A DNA stretch of 20,882 nt from IMG/VR virus record IMGVR_UViG_3300008216_001984, positions 1-20,882 of that record. The stretch is one strand, 5' to 3'. Origin of the DNA: a virus. Shown here in pieces: positions 1 to 6,936 of this stretch. The notes beneath the pieces were generated by a model, which made no database searches, had not been told where the DNA came from, and saw only the letters and a program-made list of their open reading frames with translations. The position numbers and the translations under genes are program-made. The first letter of the stretch is position 1. Every line of letters begins with the position of its first letter.

Positions 1-457
1 GAAATATGTCTCCTACACGAGCTGGATACTTTGAAACACAGTATAAGAAATCGGAGTTTCTATACCGCATCATCATAGAATAGATTTCATCTCTACACTT
101 ACTACCGCAGGATATAATCAAGTCGCTTTCTGGTGTGAAGAATTGTATCCTATCCCAGTCGTGGCTACCTATCTTTACTCTATCGACACATTCAGTGTTG
201 AGGATAAAATTAACTGCGTAGTTATCGTGAGGAGTTATTATGAATTGTAGGCCGTGCTTATTGCAGTCTTCCTTTAGTGGAAGAATATACTTCTCAGGTA
301 GCCAAGGGAGCTGTCTGTGTGCCCCTTGAAAGCCTTCTTTATAGTACTGAAGTTTAAAGGCGTCTACTTTGGCTCTGACCGCTGTGTCTAGTAGAGCTGT
401 AAGACGTCCAGGGTCGCCCTCGTGATCAATTCCTGCTTCTGCTATTATGTATACCAT
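1..457 (-). CDS. neuB: NeuB-type nonulosonic (sialic) acid synthase, partial (N-terminal 152 residues)
   Basis: Read from an ATG at 457 leftward with no stop to the window edge. The product would condense phosphoenolpyruvate with an N-acetylhexosamine (ManNAc or a derivative) to form a nonulosonic acid in the cytoplasm. The start IIAEAGIDHEGDPGRL matches the NeuB TIM-barrel opening (IIAEIGxNHxG), and DAFKLQ follows near residue 33. Further on come FIITPHD, VKIGSHDW and near the edge FLYCVSKYPA, matching the family's 'KIAS...' and 'LLHCTSxYP' segments. Full-length family members are about 340 residues with a C-terminal SAF (antifreeze-like) domain, which would lie off the left edge. An AGGA about 10 nt upstream supports the start. 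It lies 4 bp after the 84-aa gene and is the last gene visible in the operon. Whether the product is sialic, legionaminic or pseudaminic acid cannot be told. Confidence 0.9.
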   Translation of the reverse strand, partial: MVYIIAEAGIDHEGDPGRLTALLDTAVRAKVDAFKLQYYKEGFQGAHRQLPWLPEKYILPLKEDCNKHGLQFIITPHDNYAVNFILNTECVDRVKIGSHDWDRIQFFTPESDLIISCGSKCRDEIYSMMMRYRNSDFLYCVSKYPARVGDIF

Positions 458-461
458 GTTC

Positions 462-707
462 TTAATGTCCTAATTTAGAGTTTAACTCTACGGCCTCGTT
501 GTGAGTCATACATTTCATCTCTAATACCTTGACGAAAGGTTTACCAACCTGATACTTAATTCCTTGTACTAGATTGTCGTAATTAACTCCAACCATGTCC
601 ATACAAACCTCTTTAGTAGGATGGGGATTAGTCCATTGAACCCAGCCTTTATCTGGTGTATGCGTAGTTACTATCAAAGCACTTATAAAATACATAGTTA
701 TCATCAT
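462..707 (-). CDS. Small protein with hydrophobic N-terminus, unknown
   Basis: About 81 aa, read from the ATG at 707, whose ATGA overlaps the stop of the SQD1-like gene. A GTG at 716 is a possible longer start (84 aa) and an ATG at 704 a shorter one. Residues 1-15 (MMITMYFISALIVTT) are hydrophobic and could be a short signal peptide or membrane segment. The rest is polar, with two cysteines, and matches no family I recognise. It sits between two sugar-nucleotide genes and is co-transcribed with them. A secreted or membrane-anchored accessory protein is possible, but nothing in the sequence assigns a function. Confidence 0.65.
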   Translation of the reverse strand: MMITMYFISALIVTTHTPDKGWVQWTNPHPTKEVCMDMVGVNYDNLVQGIKYQVGKPFVKVLEMKCMTHNEAVELNSKLGH

Positions 708-1834
708 AACACCCACTTGGTTTTAGGTTCTATAGAATTGAGACGGACTCTATCTAAGAATGGAGATATTGCATCTGCCATTTCCTGTATTAGTCCTGCA
801 GTTAGAAAGTGTGGAGTAAGTCCATCCAGGATAAAGCTATCATTTACGGGAGAGTAGTAGTGTTGCTCTGCTTCTACTCTTGGATTTGGGAGTTCTTCTA
901 TTTTACCGCCTATAGCTTTTACAACACAGTCAGCTATGTGCATGACGCAGTACTTCTGTGTGTATTGATTTCTTACTTTAAACTCTCCAGGAGCGGCAGG
1001 GACTTCTGCAGCTATCTGTACACATTTCATAGTGTCTCTTATATCAAGGAAGCCTCTCTGCTGACCTCCTGTTCCATAAACAGTTATTGGTATGCCCAGT
1101 AGGGACTGTACTATAAACCTGTTTAGAACGGTTCCAAAGGTTTCATCGTAGTGGAAGCTGGTTCTGTTATTAGAGTCATATGGGCCATCCTCTGTCCCTA
1201 CCCCATATACTATTCCTTGGTTAAGATCAGTGACTCGTAGTCCCCATATTCTACAGGTAAATTCTAGGTTGTGGGAGTCGTGAACCTTTGATAGATGATA
1301 GAAGGAACCTGGCCGCTTGGGGAAGAGAACTCTATCTTCTCTCCCTTTATGTGTTATATCAAGCCAACCTTCTTCTATGTCTATATTAGGGGTCCCATAC
1401 TCTCCCATAGTTCCTAGCTTTATTATATGGATATCTGGATTTACCTTCTTGACGGCGAACATAAGATTCAAGGTTCCCGCGATATTGTTCACCTGGGTTT
1501 CTATTGCAGCAGACCTGCTCCTCATGGAGAAGGGCGCGGAGGGCTGCTCTGCGTAATGTACTATAGTGTTTATTCGATCGTTTTCTAGTATGTTGCATAG
1601 AGTTTTAAACCCTTCTTCTTTTGATAGGTCGAAAATGTGGCAAGGCATATTATCGAACTGCTTTGCTCTAACTTCTAATAGCTCTGGTAGTATTAGAGGA
1701 GTTACCCCTATACTTCTTTCCATTCTTCTTTTTAAGTAGTTATCAGCTACTGTGACGTTGTGATTTCTGGCCTTAAAGTGTAGCGCTGTGGGCCAGCCTA
1801 GATATCCATCGGCCCCCAGTATTAAAACATTCAT
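704..1834 (-). CDS. UDP-sulfoquinovose synthase (SQD1)-like NAD-dependent epimerase
   Basis: A 376-aa extended short-chain dehydrogenase/reductase. SQD1 enzymes convert UDP-glucose plus sulfite to UDP-sulfoquinovose using bound NAD+. The Rossmann motif is GADGYLGW (residues 7-14), where SQD1 has GGDGYCGW. Residues 141-156 (GTMGEYGTPNIDIEEG) reproduce the SQD1 signature, with T142 and E145 at substrate-contacting places. YHLSK (179-183) gives the catalytic Tyr and Lys. FYHLSKVHDSHN, TDLNQGIVYG, RGFLDIRDT and PNPRVEAEQHYY also follow plant and bacterial SQD1 closely, and the length fits. It overlaps its upstream neighbour by ATGA at 1831-1834 and its downstream one at 704-707. SQD1-like enzymes also occur in surface-glycan clusters, so the exact sugar is uncertain, but the subfamily call is firm. 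Confidence 0.92.
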   Translation of the reverse strand: MNVLILGADGYLGWPTALHFKARNHNVTVADNYLKRRMERSIGVTPLILPELLEVRAKQFDNMPCHIFDLSKEEGFKTLCNILENDRINTIVHYAEQPSAPFSMRSRSAAIETQVNNIAGTLNLMFAVKKVNPDIHIIKLGTMGEYGTPNIDIEEGWLDITHKGREDRVLFPKRPGSFYHLSKVHDSHNLEFTCRIWGLRVTDLNQGIVYGVGTEDGPYDSNNRTSFHYDETFGTVLNRFIVQSLLGIPITVYGTGGQQRGFLDIRDTMKCVQIAAEVPAAPGEFKVRNQYTQKYCVMHIADCVVKAIGGKIEELPNPRVEAEQHYYSPVNDSFILDGLTPHFLTAGLIQEMADAISPFLDRVRLNSIEPKTKWVL

Positions 1835-2025
1835 TTCTCTAGGCCTCCCTGCCTCACTATCTTATTGAACTTGTTCATAGGTAGTTTAGATGCTACCCAT
1901 CCATATATAGTATTGTACTTTACACCGTGTGCCATGCAAGTACCTACTAGCCTGTATAGATAAGAACTGTTCCGTTTATCAACTGCTAGTTCTATCTCTT
2001 CTCTTATCGTAGTGTTCTTTACCAT
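1831..2025 (-). CDS. Small basic protein, possible helix-turn-helix, unknown
   Basis: 64 aa, starting 1 bp after the neuA stop and overlapping the SQD1-like start by ATGA, so it is translated within the operon. Residues about 30-47 (MAHGVKYNTIYGWVASKL) have the rhythm of a helix-turn-helix recognition segment, and the protein is basic. This is weak evidence for DNA binding. No family is recognised. Its place between neuA and the SQD1-like gene suggests a regulator or an accessory peptide, which is inference from position only. Confidence 0.6.
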   Translation of the reverse strand: MVKNTTIREEIELAVDKRNSSYLYRLVGTCMAHGVKYNTIYGWVASKLPMNKFNKIVRQGGLEK

Positions 2026-2026
2026 C

Positions 2027-2731
2027 TTAAGTCTCCCATATTCCTAGTGCGTTGGCTTCTATTAATGCGTCTGCTATAAGTAAGTCGTCTCTTCCGTCGA
2101 TATCCATACTATCATAGATTCCTATTGGAACAGCCGCTGATGGTTGTGCAAATACTATTCCCTTCTCCAAGCTCTCTGTCTTGGTTATGACCAGGTTTCC
2201 AAACTTATATAGTATTGGTTTCTTCTCCTTATTATATGCCCACTCTCTCTGGTTGTATGCCCAGGTTACTCGCCCTTGCTTTAACACTCTTTGGTTCCAC
2301 GCATGATAGTTATGTGGAACTTTGCATACTGTTTGTACACTCTGTAGATCTGGCTCTTCCTTCAATCTCTTTATACATTCATTTATCTGATAGGGGAGGA
2401 GAAAGGGACTTGTGGGCTGAATAAGGGCGATTGCGTAATGTCGCTCCTCATCCTGCCCATAGTAGGTGTTAATAAAGTTTGTGAGTACCTTACCAATGGG
2501 CGTGTCGGCCTTAGTAAGATGCTCTGGTCTATTAACGACCTCTATTCCCTTTCTCCTCGCTAAGTTGGCTACTGGTTCACTATCAGTGGAGCAAACTCTA
2601 TCTGTAATAGAGCTAGCTTTTAGTGCTTCTATGCAGTATGATATTAGATGCTCTCCTCCTAATAGAGCCATGTTTTTATGCTCTATAGATTTGGAACCGG
2701 CTCTTGCTGGGATAAATCCTAGTATTCTCAC
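2027..2731 (-). CDS. neuA: CMP-nonulosonic acid synthetase (acylneuraminate cytidylyltransferase, NeuA-type)
   Basis: 234 aa, the usual length for this family. The enzyme would transfer CMP from CTP to a nonulosonic acid, giving the activated donor used by glycosyltransferases. The N-terminal IPARAGSKSIEHKN (residues 7-20) is the nucleotide-binding P-loop-like motif of NeuA/CMP-KDO synthetases. STDS (48-51), QPTSPF (105-110) and the C-terminal MDIDGRDDLLIAD (209-221, with Asp210 and Asp212 for metal binding) are all intact. It overlaps the upstream hydrolase gene by ATGA (2728-2731). With the NeuC- and NeuB-type genes in the same operon it completes the three-step route. Specificity for Neu5Ac versus legionaminic or pseudaminic acid is not visible in the sequence. 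Confidence 0.93.
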   Translation of the reverse strand: MRILGFIPARAGSKSIEHKNMALLGGEHLISYCIEALKASSITDRVCSTDSEPVANLARRKGIEVVNRPEHLTKADTPIGKVLTNFINTYYGQDEERHYAIALIQPTSPFLLPYQINECIKRLKEEPDLQSVQTVCKVPHNYHAWNQRVLKQGRVTWAYNQREWAYNKEKKPILYKFGNLVITKTESLEKGIVFAQPSAAVPIGIYDSMDIDGRDDLLIADALIEANALGIWET

Positions 2732-3162
2732 TTCAAATCCTTTCGTTCCCAGCGATAGAAGGCATGATTTCCTATTACAGTTGTTAGACTCTTAGTTTCT
2801 GCCCAGTCTGGAAAGATATAGTCAGCGTGGTAGTGAGTTGCTCCTTTAGTAACTGGGGGATAGTTAGCTTTAGTTACTAATTGTGCTATTAGGTATGCCC
2901 ATGCAAATGCTTCTTTATCTTTAGCCTTGTCGCTTTTGCCATCACAGTACCAGCTAAACTGACACTTATGTCGCACAGGAAACGCGGTTTTTGCATAGAC
3001 AGGTCCTTGCATTACCACCTTGCATATATCGTCAGGATATCGTGGGTCTTCTACCCTATTCATTACTACTTCTGCTACTGCTACTTGACCTACTATATCT
3101 TGATCTCTTGACTCAAAATATATATTGAGTGCTAGGCACATAATAGCTGTTGTGCCTATCAT
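2728..3162 (-). CDS. SleB-type cell wall hydrolase (probable endolysin)
   Basis: 144 aa. It has the layout of the Hydrolase_2/SleB family, which cleaves peptidoglycan, and phages use such proteins as endolysins. The start LALNIYFESRDQ carries the family's Glu (E17), followed by GQVAVAEVVMNRV (25-37), DICKVV, CQFSWYCDG (67-75) and GATHYHA (107-113), in the expected order for the catalytic fold. The N-terminus is only mildly hydrophobic and shows no clear signal peptide, so release would normally need a holin. It lies inside the sugar operon, overlapping the dehydrogenase stop and the neuA start by ATGA on both sides. A 33-aa membrane peptide two genes upstream is a possible partner. SleB proteins are also known as spore-cortex enzymes, but the phage setting favours lysis. 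Confidence 0.88.
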   Translation of the reverse strand: MIGTTAIMCLALNIYFESRDQDIVGQVAVAEVVMNRVEDPRYPDDICKVVMQGPVYAKTAFPVRHKCQFSWYCDGKSDKAKDKEAFAWAYLIAQLVTKANYPPVTKGATHYHADYIFPDWAETKSLTTVIGNHAFYRWERKDLK

Positions 3163-4043
3163 CTTACTCTACCTATAACTTCATATATCACCGCGCGTTC
3201 TGTTGCGCTCCAAGCGCTTATTGTACTCCCCCCTATGTGGGGAGTAAGTATTAGATTGTCTTCTCGTCTAGCGTATTCACAGACAGAAGAGTACATAGGA
3301 GTGAAGCCTGGCTCAAATTCATTTGGCAGAACGTCTAGCGCAGCTCCTGCTAATTCTCCTAGATCTAACATGGTTAGTAAATAGTCAGTGTCGATCAGCT
3401 CTCCTCTGGCGGTATTAACCACAAAGGCTGAACGTCTTAGCAACTTCAGTTTGTCTTTACTAATTATAGGTTGGGTATCTTCGTCTCTTACAGAGGCAGT
3501 TACTGCTAGTACGTCACAGTATAATAGGACTACTGCATCTGTGTCTGTATCTACTAGTGTGACCTTCTCGAATATAGGAGTAGCCATCTTATGCAGCATC
3601 TTCCCTATCCTCCCTGCACCCCATATACATAAGTGCATTTCTGATAACATCTTTTCTGCAGGTCTAATTGTACGGTTCCACATACCCCAACTTGCTTCAG
3701 TGTGATAAGCTGGTATTCCTCTATGCACAGCGAGGATTAGTCCTAAGGTATGCTCAGCAGTAGCCGTTATCATTTTCATATCTGGGTTATTCCAGTTAGA
3801 TATGATCGTAATCTGATCACTGTCTAGAGTAGGTTTGAATGAAGTGTTCATAACTAGATATCTTGTATCAGGATATCTACCTTTTATAAAGTCGTATCCC
3901 AGGGGCCAGAAGACAACCTCTTCTCCAGACCTCCCTCCATCTGGAAAGGGTTGCCTGGTTAGCTCGAAGTTCTTGTCTATGAGATCTATATTATCGTCTT
4001 GCCACCCTAGGCAGTCGAAATATAATGCAGTTGGTTTACTCAT
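3159..4043 (-). CDS. NAD-dependent D-2-hydroxyacid dehydrogenase (phosphoglycerate dehydrogenase-like)
   Basis: 294 aa from the ATG at 4043. That start is chosen because it overlaps the stop of the 33-aa upstream gene by ATGA; a GTG at 4055 would add 4 residues. The cofactor domain shows GAGRIG (about 142-147) with an acidic residue at the end of the next strand (LVDTD). The family catalytic triad is present: Arg213 in NTARGELID, Glu242 in DVLPNE and His269 in TPHIGGST, with Arg-Glu spacing as in SerA. The N-terminal substrate domain is divergent, and there is no C-terminal ACT domain. The substrate cannot be inferred. In this operon it might oxidise or reduce a keto/hydroxy acid linked to PEP supply or to the sugar acid, which is speculation. 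Confidence 0.88.
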   Translation of the reverse strand: MSKPTALYFDCLGWQDDNIDLIDKNFELTRQPFPDGGRSGEEVVFWPLGYDFIKGRYPDTRYLVMNTSFKPTLDSDQITIISNWNNPDMKMITATAEHTLGLILAVHRGIPAYHTEASWGMWNRTIRPAEKMLSEMHLCIWGAGRIGKMLHKMATPIFEKVTLVDTDTDAVVLLYCDVLAVTASVRDEDTQPIISKDKLKLLRRSAFVVNTARGELIDTDYLLTMLDLGELAGAALDVLPNEFEPGFTPMYSSVCEYARREDNLILTPHIGGSTISAWSATERAVIYEVIGRVR

Positions 4044-4141
4044 ATCGATTGCCACTCTGTTACTAATAGGTATATTACTATGATCCAGCCAATTAGCATT
4101 AGCTTTCTATAGGTGCGTATTAGTAGATCTATAAACTCCAT
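4040..4141 (-). CDS. 33-aa single-membrane-segment microprotein
   Basis: Below a 60-codon cutoff and found by reading the gap between the dehydrogenase and neuC. The ATG at 4141 overlaps the neuC stop (TAATG), and the TGA at 4040-4042 overlaps the dehydrogenase ATG (ATGA), so it fills the gap exactly. The product starts MEFIDLLIRTYRKLML and continues IGWIIVIYLLVTEWQSI. A short amphipathic N-terminus with Arg/Lys (9, 12, 13) is followed by one hydrophobic segment at about 15-27, consistent with an inner-membrane peptide. It lies two genes from the SleB hydrolase. A small holin-like role is possible but unproven. The double translational coupling is the main evidence that it is real. Confidence 0.7.
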   Translation of the reverse strand: MEFIDLLIRTYRKLMLIGWIIVIYLLVTEWQSI

Positions 4142-5265
4142 TATAGGTCTCCCTTTACTATACATTCTAGTCCACTAAATACTGCGTCTGTGGCATTGCC
4201 TTTACCGTATGGAAAGGATCTTTCTCCTAGCACAGCGCGATCTACTGTGTGGTTCTTTAGCCAGGTTAGTGTTGAACCCAGATTTTTATGAGTCCTAACA
4301 TGAAAGACTCCACAGTCCCTAGCCCTACCTTCCTGTCTCGTTCCTATGTCTATGGAGATTGTTTCTACGAAGGGAGCTTCTTTTATTCCAGCAGAGCTGT
4401 TTCCTACCATGAGGTCTGCATCTGTTAGAAGTCTACGGAATACACGACCAGGTATGTTTTGAAATACCATAGCTTCTCCCCGCGTCTCAAACTCGTGCAG
4501 TGTATCTATTATATATTCATTCCCAGGGTCTGAGCATGGATAGATCGCTATTATGTGGTAGTTGTAATCTACTAACTCTTGGAGTACCCTATGAGCAAAG
4601 TCTCCTGTATCTAGTCTAGTATGATCACCATAATCTTCTATCACAGGGTGCATTAGGAAGATAGCTGTTTGCTTACTAACTATTGGCTTTGGGTAGTAGC
4701 TTTGGATCCATAACTCGGCCTCCTCTGTTGTAGCTATATCTTTATAGGCATCTAGGTGAAGATCCCCTGACACTGTTGTATGAGTTATCTTCTCTACTCG
4801 TCTTTCTGCATCTTCGTGAGGTGCGAAGGCATAGTCTGCCATGCAGGTAATAGCCATCCTTGTGGGATCATCTATTGTACCCGTTACCTCTCCTGCTTCT
4901 AGGTGTATTATCTTTACTTCATTGATAAGGGCAGCTTGAGCAGCAGCGAGTGATTCTCCCCTATCTCCGTATAATATCAGAGTATCTAGGAGCGTACATA
5001 TCTCAGTCATTTCCTTCATCACCTTAGAACAGTTATAACTTCTATTCGTGCAGGTGTTTCCAGCTATGGCTGTTATATATGTTATCTTAGTTTCTGGCTG
5101 AAGGTGTCCTTTGACATATAGGTGGGTGTCTCCAAACATCTTCATCATATGTTGATCGCACACTATGACAAATAGGTTGGCCCACTCAGCTTCCTCTAAT
5201 CGTTTTATAAGGGGGAGCATAGCATCGAAGCCACCACGCTTTCCTGTTAGTATACCAATATTCAT
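4141..5265 (-). CDS. neuC: Hydrolysing UDP-N-acetylglucosamine 2-epimerase (NeuC-type)
   Basis: 374 aa with a GT-B-like two-domain fold. It would hydrolyse and epimerise UDP-GlcNAc (or a diacetamido derivative) to ManNAc plus UDP, the first step toward nonulosonic acids. Motifs in order: GDRGE (100-104), HLEAGEVTGTIDDPTRMAIT (121-140), YPCSDPGNE (242-250), GNSSAGIKEAP (288-298), GTRQEGR (308-314) and PYGKGNAT (352-359). These are the hallmarks of the NeuC/GDP-like hydrolysing subfamily rather than the reversible WecB type. An AAAGGA 6 nt before the ATG is a good ribosome site. It is preceded by the 101-aa gene after 14 bp and is coupled to the 33-aa peptide downstream. All diagnostic residues appear intact. 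Confidence 0.93.
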   Translation of the reverse strand: MNIGILTGKRGGFDAMLPLIKRLEEAEWANLFVIVCDQHMMKMFGDTHLYVKGHLQPETKITYITAIAGNTCTNRSYNCSKVMKEMTEICTLLDTLILYGDRGESLAAAQAALINEVKIIHLEAGEVTGTIDDPTRMAITCMADYAFAPHEDAERRVEKITHTTVSGDLHLDAYKDIATTEEAELWIQSYYPKPIVSKQTAIFLMHPVIEDYGDHTRLDTGDFAHRVLQELVDYNYHIIAIYPCSDPGNEYIIDTLHEFETRGEAMVFQNIPGRVFRRLLTDADLMVGNSSAGIKEAPFVETISIDIGTRQEGRARDCGVFHVRTHKNLGSTLTWLKNHTVDRAVLGERSFPYGKGNATDAVFSGLECIVKGDL

Positions 5266-5279
5266 ATCGCATCCTTTCG

Positions 5280-5585
5280 TTATTCAAGGAGCGCATCAAT
5301 AACCACTACTTTCTCTATATACTCACCATCTCGAAATAAGAGATAATTGACACGCCCAAACTTCCTACTCATAATTGCACTGGCTAGTGCGTTCAAGATG
5401 GCTAGGGAACTGATCAGCAGGTAATCAGTTTCCTCGGCATCCTGCATACCTTCTACTAACTCTCTGTACATACTTTCTGTATTATATCGGGGAACGGAGC
5501 CTGAAGTCAAAAACACGAAATCTCCGAAGCGATTTGCATCGGAGTAATCATGTGCCCCTTTATTAGGAATGTAGACTTTAGGCAT
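5280..5585 (-). CDS. Phage hypothetical protein, 101 aa
   Basis: A soluble alpha/beta-looking protein with PKVYIPNKGAHDYSDA at the start and LLFRDGEYIEKVVVIDALLE at the end. The central segment (about 50-75) has SSLAILNALASAIM, a small-residue-rich helix. I recognise the general look of a conserved phage protein but know no function for it. No clear Shine-Dalgarno is seen before the ATG at 5585. It is the first gene of the sugar operon side, 14 bp ahead of neuC, and may be transcribed by read-through from the promoter at 6061-6089. Confidence 0.75.
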   Translation of the reverse strand: MPKVYIPNKGAHDYSDANRFGDFVFLTSGSVPRYNTESMYRELVEGMQDAEETDYLLISSLAILNALASAIMSRKFGRVNYLLFRDGEYIEKVVVIDALLE

Positions 5586-5670
5586 TGGGTTAAAGAGGGT
5601 AAACTAATTTCAGAGGGAGGAACCCGAAAGGACAATGTGGGTATGGAAATCAGCTTACCCTCGATACTCC

Positions 5671-6000
5671 TTAGATGTCGTTGATCATAGCGAGCAGTTC
5701 TTGCTTCTGCTCGTCTGAGAGGTTCGCGTATTCCTCTTTAAGTTTCTCGGTTTTCGGCTTAGCGGCTTTGCGAATACCAGGTACCCAGGAATCTGCAACT
5801 TTTTGCAAATCTGCACCTTTAGTTCCGGCATCTATAGCTGAGCGTACAACCGATTGTAGACCGACGATCATATTAGCTCGGGCTTTGTCATAAACTACGT
5901 CTGCACCGAACTTCTTGACCATTGCGTCAAGATCTTTTCCGAACTCAAACTTAACGCTTTGCTTTGCGCCATCTTGTCCAATTTTAGCAGAAACTTCCAT
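5671..6000 (-). CDS. Highly expressed small phage protein, 109 aa, unknown
   Basis: An AAGGAG lies 8 nt before the ATG at 6000, and a near-consensus promoter lies 60 bp upstream, so strong expression is expected. The protein is charged and mostly helical, with a lysine-rich stretch (KAAKPKTEKLKEEYANLSDEQ) near the C-terminus and no cysteines or membrane segment. It can be aligned by eye with the 114-aa product of 10335-10679: DLDAMVKKFGAD with TVEELVSRMGDE, QSVVRSAI with QSIVRTQL, ADSWVPG with LAGWSPD, and the terminal SDEQKQELLAMI with SKAEMLALI. This suggests two diverged paralogues. A nucleic-acid-binding role would fit abundance and charge, but no known domain is seen. Confidence 0.82.
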   Translation of the reverse strand: MEVSAKIGQDGAKQSVKFEFGKDLDAMVKKFGADVVYDKARANMIVGLQSVVRSAIDAGTKGADLQKVADSWVPGIRKAAKPKTEKLKEEYANLSDEQKQELLAMINDI

Positions 6001-6060
6001 GATATTTTCTCCTTATTCATGGTTGTTAAGATAATGCTTCCTCATCTGAAGCGTATGTGT

Positions 6061-6089
6061 ATTATGATGGATAGCAGATTACTTGTCAA
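6061..6089 (-). promoter_or_regulatory. Sigma70-like promoter, leftward
   Basis: On the minus strand TTGACA (6089-6084, perfect -35) is followed after 17 nt by CATAAT (6066-6061, 5 of 6 for the -10). Transcription would start near 6054 and run into the 109-aa gene at 6000 and on through the sugar operon. Expression by the host polymerase is implied. Confidence 0.72.
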
Positions 6090-6110
6090 GCAGAAAGTTT
6101 TAACTTACTC

Positions 6111-6476
6111 CTATCCGGTAGTGCGCTTTTTTACTATTTCTCGGAGGTCAGTAGAAGCGCCCTGCGACTTTAGTATCTCGTGTGTAACTGCCGCAGCTAC
6201 TTGCTCCGCATCTTCACTACTACGTCCGTGAGATAGGTGGGCTGACTTTCTTCTCTTCATAGAGAGAATGGCTCGATATCTAACTTCAGCCATCTCTCCA
6301 TCAGTTCCGTCAGGCCACAAAACTGCACCCCAGTCACGACCCCTAAGTATACGAGATATAGTAGGTTGGGATACCTCGTATCTATCCGCGATCGACTCTT
6401 GAGTGAGTTGACCCTCCCAGAGGAGGGTCTTAATCTCACGTGCGTTGTCTTCGTTTAGCATTCCACGCGGTAGCAT
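6111..6476 (-). CDS. Helix-turn-helix DNA-binding protein, 121 aa
   Basis: Residues 23-46 (QLTQESIADRYEVSQPTISR) form a clear helix-turn-helix of the kind in resolvase and sigma-region-4-like DNA-binding domains, with the recognition helix at SQPTISRIL. A second half rich in Arg/Lys and Glu (63-118) is likely helical and may serve for oligomerisation. The ATG at 6476 lies 2 bp after the upstream stop; an ATG at 6461 is an alternative start. It may be a transcription factor of the phage, and its own target is not evident. A similar but shorter helix-turn-helix protein lies three genes upstream at 6917-7294. Confidence 0.78.
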   Translation of the reverse strand: MLPRGMLNEDNAREIKTLLWEGQLTQESIADRYEVSQPTISRILRGRDWGAVLWPDGTDGEMAEVRYRAILSMKRRKSAHLSHGRSSEDAEQVAAAVTHEILKSQGASTDLREIVKKRTTG

Positions 6477-6478
6477 AG

Positions 6479-6670
6479 CTAACCGTCCAGTCCGCTCTTG
6501 TTTACATTCAACGAGAATCCGACCCCATTGCCGTAATCTAGTTTTTGAAATCCGTGGCTTGTTGCCACTTTAACTGTTTTTTTGGAACTAGAAAAGCCGA
6601 AATCTTTGTCTAGATCGACCTCTATCACCAGTTTGTTTCCTTCAATCTTGTAGTCTATATTAGTCAACAT
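6479..6670 (-). CDS. Small conserved-looking phage protein, 63 aa
   Basis: A beta-rich 63-aa protein: YKIEGNKLVIEVDLDKDFG followed by SSSKKTVKVATSHGF and a VGFSLNVNKSG end. The pattern (IEGNKLxIxVDL ... SSSxKT) recalls a small conserved phage protein of unknown function. It overlaps the upstream gene by 7 bp, with a GGAG-containing site upstream of the ATG at 6670. No catalytic residues or cysteines are seen. Confidence 0.72.
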   Translation of the reverse strand: MLTNIDYKIEGNKLVIEVDLDKDFGFSSSKKTVKVATSHGFQKLDYGNGVGFSLNVNKSGLDG

Positions 6671-6936
6671 GGTTGTTCTCCTTTGTTGAGGGTTCTTAGT
6701 TTATTCCAGCGGATAGTTTTGTTGCGGAAGTGCTGATTTGCCATTCTCAGCTCTTCTTTTGGAATAAGCTCTGAGGTATGGACAGTGGATACACGGGCAC
6801 AGTAGAAGCCCAACTTCTCTACTATCTTATGGCAGATCTTGACAGCTTCTTTTAGAGTTTGCTCTTCAGTTAGGCGTTGCCAGTTTGGGTCTGAAGAGGT
6901 GGTTAGGAAGTATATATTATACATCGGCTCTACCAT
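6664..6936 (-). CDS. Small hypothetical protein, 90 aa
   Basis: Read from the ATG at 6936 (90 aa). A second ATG at 6924 would give 86 aa with a shorter overlap of the upstream gene (8 instead of 20 bp). The product has a helical core (QTLKEAVKICHKIVEKLGF) and a basic tail (RNKTIRWNKLRTLNKGEQ). No family is recognised. It is tightly packed between the coiled-coil helix-turn-helix gene and the 63-aa gene, so it is probably part of the same transcript. Confidence 0.65.
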   Translation of the reverse strand: MVEPMYNIYFLTTSSDPNWQRLTEEQTLKEAVKICHKIVEKLGFYCARVSTVHTSELIPKEELRMANQHFRNKTIRWNKLRTLNKGEQPC

